Assembly: GCF_032248455.1 (NCBI RefSeq)
Contig: NZ_JAVTTP010000001.1
Span: 868,001-932,000, forward strand
DNA: 64,000 nucleotides
Source: Pricia mediterranea
GTDB taxonomy: Bacteria > Bacteroidota > Bacteroidia > Flavobacteriales > Flavobacteriaceae
Reading direction: 5' to 3'
Under the pieces are notes generated by a model, which was not told the DNA's origin, made no database searches, and saw nothing but the letters and a program-made list of their open reading frames with translations. Position 1 is the first letter of the stretch, and every line of letters begins with the position of its first letter. Positions 59,457 to 64,000 of the stretch are shown here, one piece after another. The translations under genes were made by a program, and so were the position numbers.

Positions 59457-61484
59457 CTATCTGTTAATATAAAGGTAGCCCGAGAGCGATTTGTTCTCCC
59501 CTACCCCGTTCTTGTAATCGAGAATATAGAAATAGGTGCCTACGGGCAGTTTTCTATCGGCATCTACAGTAGCCCTTCCTTCAGAAGTGCCTTTGAACAC
59601 GTTACCCCGTGTTCCATAGGCTTGCGTGCTATAGACCAACACGCCCCATCGGTTGTAAATACTGATGGAATTATCGGGATAGTTTTCGAGACCGTCGATC
59701 TTCAAGGTATCGTGAACTTGGTCATCGTTCGGGGTAATCACGTTGAAAACCTCGATCACATCTTCTTCTACGTTAGGGTCCAAATATTCCGGAATACCGT
59801 TGTCATTACTATCGTCATTGGCGTAATTGCCATCGTTGTTCAAATCCTCTTCGCTAGATGGAATACGATCACCGTCGTCATCGGTGTCCCTATAGTCGGG
59901 TGTGCCGTCATCGTCGGTATCCGGCAGCCCCTTAGTTAGGTTATTGATGTTATTACTGGTATCGAAGCCAGCGACTATCCATCCTTCATAAACATCGTCC
60001 AAGCCATCGCCATTTGCATCCAAGCCTAGTGGTAAGACATCGGGAATGCCGTCACGATCACGGTCGTGGCCTTCGATGTTGTCGGGTATGTTGTCATTGT
60101 CACTATCCTCGTCCACATAATCCGGAATACCATCGCCATCGGTATCCTCAGGAATAATCCTGGTGATTCCATTCTTATCGTTGGCGGAGTGGATTCCGGT
60201 GCCATTCTGTTGCATTCCGCTTGGTATTCCATAATCGTAGGTGGCCAGAGCCTCAAAAGTGTCAAGTATTCCGTCGTTATCGCTGTCGATATCCAAATAA
60301 TCGGGAATACCGTCGTCGTCGGTATCGGTGGCGTCCGTAGTAGGATCATTATCGCTATCCAAATTCAAATCCTCAAAACTATCCGCGATACCGTCGTTGT
60401 CACTATCCAAGTCGATTCCCGCGGAATTCACCATCACGGTCACGGTCGCCGTGCTACAATTGCCGATGGCGTCGCAAAGTTCATAGCTAAAAGAATCATT
60501 CCCCAAGAATCCGCTGTCGGGCGTATAGGAAATACTATCGTCGGATGGATCGTTCGGCGTTTCTCCGTTGTTTAATAGGATATTTCCATTGGATGGATTT
60601 GTTACGGTCAGGGTTCCCAAAGATGGGACATCGTTGTCGTTCGTGAGGATATCGATATCCAAAGGCGAATTTTCGTTCGTTGTCACCAAATCATCAAGTA
60701 CGTCCAAGATAGGAAGCACTGCGACGCTGACCGTGGCCGTACTACAATCGCCGAACGTATTACATAGCGTGTAATCAAAGGTATCGGGACCATTGTAATC
60801 GGGGTTCGGAATATAGGTCACGATATCGTCGGTCGGGTCGTTGGGAGTGCCATTATCGTCAAGGTTTACGTTGCCGTTGACGGGGCTGTCCGAAATCGTA
60901 AGGGACCCCGATATTGGAAGGTCGGAATCATTGCCATAGCTATCGACGACAACGGATTCATCTTCATTGACCGTAATCATATCGTCGACCAGATCAGCGG
61001 CCTCGTCCATACAGACCACGGTAAAATTGGGAAGATTTTTACTGTTGCCCGCTTTGGTTATGGTGGCGGTATATCGGACCACCGTTTGGGTCGCGATTAC
61101 AGTGGGACTGGCGGGGTCGCCCGTAACAGTGGGACTCCAGTTCAGCGTCGCCCCCGGCGGTAACGGATTCGCCGAAACGTCCAAGGTCACCTCGTTGAAT
61201 GGCGAATTACAATTGGTCAGGATAAAATATCCGGTAGCGTTCTGTCCGCAGTTCGTGCCATCATAGGTAGCGAAATAAACCCCTCTATCGGTCGCTTCAT
61301 AGTACGAATTTGTACTCAAGACCGTACTTGTATCGGAAGCTTCGTACCAGCGCCAGTTCGAACGTGTGCCGTCGCTGTCATCCATGGGGGCCTGTAGCAA
61401 AAACTGGGCACTTCCGACGGCAAGCCCTAGAAAGGTAAAAATTGTGCTGAGGACGCGCTTTTTATATGTAGTGATGGATTTCAA
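59457..61484 (-). CDS. Multidomain surface protein with T9SS type B (gliding-motility) C-terminus
   Basis: A 675-residue secreted protein. After a signal peptide ending in VGSAQ, an N-terminal region of ~140 residues includes a PKD/HYR-like beta domain. Two cadherin-like or Ig-like bacterial repeats follow (~170-260 and ~262-350), each ending in SYTPD/TYIPN then FxYxLC and STATVxV. A calcium-binding thrombospondin type 3 array (~360-570) carries many DxDxDG motifs, and the C-terminal ~95 residues are the CHU_C/gliding motility domain: FNVITPNDDQVHDTLKI, SISIYNRWG, LPVGTYFYIL. This domain sends the protein through the T9SS and binds it via PorP/SprF partners, encoded next door. Confidence 0.93.
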   Translation of the reverse strand: MKSITTYKKRVLSTIFTFLGLAVGSAQFLLQAPMDDSDGTRSNWRWYEASDTSTVLSTNSYYEATDRGVYFATYDGTNCGQNATGYFILTNCNSPFNEVTLDVSANPLPPGATLNWSPTVTGDPASPTVIATQTVVRYTATITKAGNSKNLPNFTVVCMDEAADLVDDMITVNEDESVVVDSYGNDSDLPISGSLTISDSPVNGNVNLDDNGTPNDPTDDIVTYIPNPDYNGPDTFDYTLCNTFGDCSTATVSVAVLPILDVLDDLVTTNENSPLDIDILTNDNDVPSLGTLTVTNPSNGNILLNNGETPNDPSDDSISYTPDSGFLGNDSFSYELCDAIGNCSTATVTVMVNSAGIDLDSDNDGIADSFEDLNLDSDNDPTTDATDTDDDGIPDYLDIDSDNDGILDTFEALATYDYGIPSGMQQNGTGIHSANDKNGITRIIPEDTDGDGIPDYVDEDSDNDNIPDNIEGHDRDRDGIPDVLPLGLDANGDGLDDVYEGWIVAGFDTSNNINNLTKGLPDTDDDGTPDYRDTDDDGDRIPSSEEDLNNDGNYANDDSNDNGIPEYLDPNVEEDVIEVFNVITPNDDQVHDTLKIDGLENYPDNSISIYNRWGVLVYSTQAYGTRGNVFKGTSEGRATVDADRKLPVGTYFYILDYKNGVGENKSLSGYLYINR

Positions 61485-61506
61485 ATCTGTCGGTGTCGCT
61501 TTTAGT

Positions 61507-64000
61507 TTACTTGACTACGAAAACTACATTGATGAGGGAGTTGTAGTCGGCAGGCGGGTTGGTAACATCGTAGGTCATAACCCCGTTCGCATCTACGCTA
61601 ATATTCGCAAAAACACCTGTGTCGTAATAGGTTACATAATAGTAGAGATCCCCTGCGGCATACGTCGGAATTGCGGCTGGTGCTCCCGTACTGGCGACCG
61701 CCGGCGTGGCATATTGGTTTGTGTACTCGGTGTATAGGTTCAAGGTACGGCCTGTTCCAGATGAGGACGCGTCCACCGCAATAGAAGGTGGATAGAAAAT
61801 CCGCGCCGCCTTTGAAGTGATCGGGGCAATGGCCTGGATTACATCTTCGACCGTCGCTTCGTTCGCTCCGTCTCCATCTAAGTCTGTTGGGGTATCGGAA
61901 TTTACTTCGGAGGCTGTTTGGTCGTCGGTGCCGTTATCATCCAAGCTGGAGAGGTCTACTGTCGTCGAGTTGCCGTTTTCGATATCTATTTGAAGAACAT
62001 TGCTGCCGTTCAGTATGGCGCTGGTCAGATTCTGGTCGTCCGTGCCGTTATCGTCCAGGGCCGACAGATCCACCGTTTGGGCGGTTCCGTTCTCGATGCC
62101 CACGGTCAGGGTGTTCCCTGAAAGGTTCAGGTTCTCGATGTCCTGGTCGTCGGTGTTATCGAGGTAACCGCTCAAATCAACGTTGCCGCCGTCTTCGAGG
62201 GCCAAGGTATTGGTCACCAGGCTCAGCTGTTGGTCATCGGTGCCGCTATCGTTTAGGGCCGACAGGTCCACCGTCTGGGCCGTTCCATTTTTGATGCCCA
62301 CGGTAAGGACGTTGCCTGCGAGCCCGAGGTTTTCGATGTTCTGGTCGTCCGTGTTGTCAAGGTAACCGGAAAGGTCTACGTCGCCGCCGTCCTCCAGAGT
62401 CAGGGTGTTCCCCGCCAATGTCAGGTTCTGGTCGTCCGTACCGGCATTGTCCAGAGCCGACAGGTCTACCGTCGTAGATGTTCCGTCCTCGATATCGATC
62501 TGCAGAATGTTGCTACCGTTCAATGTCGCACCGGTCAGGTTTTGGTCATCGGTACCGCTGTTGTCCAATGGGGACAGGTCAACTGTTTCGTTGGTTCCGT
62601 TCTCGATGCCGATGGTAAGGATGTTCCCGGTAAGACCCGAACCGCTGATGTCCTGGTCGTCGCTCGAGACGAAACCGGAAAGGTCCGCTGTTTGCGTACC
62701 GCCGTCCTCCAAGGTCAGGGTCAGGACGTTCGTCGCGCCGTCAAGGCTGAAATCCGTTATTGCCTGGTCGTCGGTGTCGTCCAGGTACGGGCCGAGGTCC
62801 ACCGTGCCGCCGTCCTCCAATGTCAAAATGTTACCCGATAATGTAAGGTTCTGGTCGTCGGTGCCGGCGTTGTCCAGAGCCGACAGGTCTACCGTTTGGG
62901 CCGAACCGTCCTCTATACCGACGGTAAGGATGTTGCCTGCAAGGCCGAGGTTCTCGATGTTCTGGTCGTCCGTGTTGTCAAGGTAACCGCTTAAATCTAC
63001 ATTACCTCCATCTTCGAGGGTCAAGGTATTGGTAGCCAGACTAAGCTGTTGGTCGTCCGTACCGGCATCGTCAAGGCTCGACAGGTCTACCGTTTGTGTG
63101 TTTCCGTTCTCCAAGGTAATGGCCAGTACGTTGGTCGCGTTGTCGATACTGAAGGCCGTGACCGTCTGGTCGTCGGTGTTGTCAAGGTACGGGCCGAGGT
63201 CCACCGTGCCGCCATCTTCCAATGTCAAAATGTTACCCGATAATGTAAGGTTCTGGTCGTCGGTGCCCACCAAGCTCGATAGGTCCACGGTCTGGTTCGT
63301 TCCGTTCTCGATACCGATGGTCAAATCGGTGCCCGAGAGGCCGGAACCGCTGATGTTCTGGTCGTCGGTGTTGTCAAGGTACGGGCCGAGGTCCACCGTG
63401 CCGCCGTCTTCCAATGTCAAAATGTTACCCGATAATGTCAGGTTCTGGTCGTCGGTGCCGGCATTGTCCAGAGCGGACAGATCTACCGTCGTAGATGTTC
63501 CGTCCTCGATATCGATCTGCAGAATGTTGCTACCGTTCAATGTCGCACCGGTCAGGTTCTGGTCATCGGTGCCCACCAAGCTCGATAGGTCCACGGTCTC
63601 GTTGGTTCCGTTCTCGATGCCTACCGTAAGGATGTTACCAGCAAGGCCGAGGTTCTCGATGTTCTGGTCGTCGGTGTTGTCAAGGTAACCGCTTAAATCT
63701 ACATTACCTCCATCTTCGAGGGTCAAGGTATTGGTAGCCAGACTAAGCTGTTGGTCGTCCGTACCGGCATCGTCAAGGCTCGACAGGTCTACCGTTTGTG
63801 TGTTTCCGTTCTCCAAGGTAATGGTCAGTACATTGGTCGCATTGTCGATACTGAAGGCGGTGACCGTCTGGTCGTCGGTGTTGTCAAGGTACGGGCCGAG
63901 GTCCACCGTGCCGCCATCTTCCAATGTCAAAATGTTACCTGATAATGTAAGGTTCTGGTCGTCGGTGCCCACCAAGCTCGATAGGTCCACGGTCTGGTTC
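61507..64000 (-). CDS. Repetitive adhesin-like protein, 5' end outside window
   Basis: At least 831 residues visible; the frame is open at the right edge, so the N-terminus and signal are missing. Twenty-one DDQ-ended repeat units alternate between a 29-residue type (LEDGGTVDLGPYLDNTDDQ) and 35-39-residue types (VGIENGTNETVDLSSL... ). The units contain regular beta-strand-sized stretches and Asp-rich turns, so a stacked beta fold is likely. A C-terminal region of ~130 residues lacks the repeats and ends NVVFVVK, without a recognisable type A or B CTD. It is the first visible gene of an operon with the type B CTD protein (22-bp gap) and the PorP/SprF protein, so it is probably surface-displayed. 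Confidence 0.85.
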   Translation of the reverse strand, partial: NQTVDLSSLVGTDDQNLTLSGNILTLEDGGTVDLGPYLDNTDDQTVTAFSIDNATNVLTITLENGNTQTVDLSSLDDAGTDDQQLSLATNTLTLEDGGNVDLSGYLDNTDDQNIENLGLAGNILTVGIENGTNETVDLSSLVGTDDQNLTGATLNGSNILQIDIEDGTSTTVDLSALDNAGTDDQNLTLSGNILTLEDGGTVDLGPYLDNTDDQNISGSGLSGTDLTIGIENGTNQTVDLSSLVGTDDQNLTLSGNILTLEDGGTVDLGPYLDNTDDQTVTAFSIDNATNVLAITLENGNTQTVDLSSLDDAGTDDQQLSLATNTLTLEDGGNVDLSGYLDNTDDQNIENLGLAGNILTVGIEDGSAQTVDLSALDNAGTDDQNLTLSGNILTLEDGGTVDLGPYLDDTDDQAITDFSLDGATNVLTLTLEDGGTQTADLSGFVSSDDQDISGSGLTGNILTIGIENGTNETVDLSPLDNSGTDDQNLTGATLNGSNILQIDIEDGTSTTVDLSALDNAGTDDQNLTLAGNTLTLEDGGDVDLSGYLDNTDDQNIENLGLAGNVLTVGIKNGTAQTVDLSALNDSGTDDQQLSLVTNTLALEDGGNVDLSGYLDNTDDQDIENLNLSGNTLTVGIENGTAQTVDLSALDDNGTDDQNLTSAILNGSNVLQIDIENGNSTTVDLSSLDDNGTDDQTASEVNSDTPTDLDGDGANEATVEDVIQAIAPITSKAARIFYPPSIAVDASSSGTGRTLNLYTEYTNQYATPAVASTGAPAAIPTYAAGDLYYYVTYYDTGVFANISVDANGVMTYDVTNPPADYNSLINVVFVVK
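62941..64000. repeat. Near-identical 702-bp-spaced super-repeat in the adhesin gene
   Basis: The segment 62941-63298 recurs at 63643-64000 with only a few mismatches, an offset of exactly 702 bp or 234 codons, the sum of seven units (29+39+29+35+38+29+35 residues). The second copy runs off the window edge, so the array may be larger. Confidence 0.85.

Noticed and set aside
61887-63942. Several plus-strand ORFs and repeats resembling a CRISPR-like array
   Set aside because: The repeats are coding repeats of the adhesin gene with no unique spacers, and the plus-strand frames are shadows of them.

Overview
The window is about 64 kb of chromosome from a member of the Bacteroidota, most likely a marine Flavobacteriaceae. 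The evidence is a PorP/SprF-type type IX secretion (T9SS) membrane protein beside a protein with a gliding-motility/T9SS type B C-terminus, many AQ-type signal peptides and lipoproteins, an absence of Shine-Dalgarno sequences, and repeated promoter elements of the Bacteroidota form TAnnTTTG. I see no rRNA, tRNA, CRISPR array, insertion sequence, integrase or phage gene.

Layout. 0-2 kb: a patatin-like lipase cut by the left edge and a small membrane protein. 2-8 kb: an aldo/keto reductase with a Tat-like leader, then a leftward iron(III) ABC importer (binding lipoprotein, fused permease, ATPase) with a clear promoter and a palindrome on its -33 element. 8-12.5 kb: a GHL10-type glycoside hydrolase lipoprotein and a fused GH9 hydrolase/polysaccharide deacetylase. 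12.6-15.7 kb: a diacylglycerol kinase-type lipid kinase divergent from an App1-type phosphatidate phosphatase, then a DUF2784 membrane protein and a small lipoprotein. 15.7-18.2 kb: a candidate small RNA, a DUF2383 four-helix protein and two tandem DUF421 proteins. 18.7-21.9 kb: a large secreted BNR/VPS10-like repeat protein.

22-34 kb is the most unusual part. A 1378-residue membrane protein with extracytoplasmic sensor-like regions and a P-loop-like cytoplasmic domain converges on a three-gene leftward set: a two-TM coiled-coil protein, an M19-like metallohydrolase, and a protein carrying two complete serine-protease domains (trypsin-like plus subtilisin-like). A Bor-like lipoprotein and an FAD-dependent sugar-lactone-oxidase-like enzyme follow. 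I propose the 22.2-31.8 kb set as a candidate undescribed sensing/proteolysis system; this is inference from domain content and gene order.

34-48 kb: proteins of unknown function, DUF2254, a second candidate small RNA (37.8 kb), a stress-type cluster of small proteins (DUF2945, a second DUF2383, DUF1328, an acidic lipoprotein), an AraC regulator with a CheY-like receiver and a CHASE3/PAS histidine kinase, a second AraC regulator, an AsmA-like protein and a small zinc metallopeptidase-like protein. 48-58 kb: a GH3-type acyl-adenylase, a sulfatase, a DnaQ-GIY-YIG fusion nuclease, a 31-residue membrane protein, a SulP transporter, then manA, a QueD/PTPS-type gene and idi. 58.5-64 kb: a leftward T9SS-linked operon of a highly repetitive adhesin-like protein (cut by the right edge), a multidomain type B CTD protein and the PorP/SprF-type protein.
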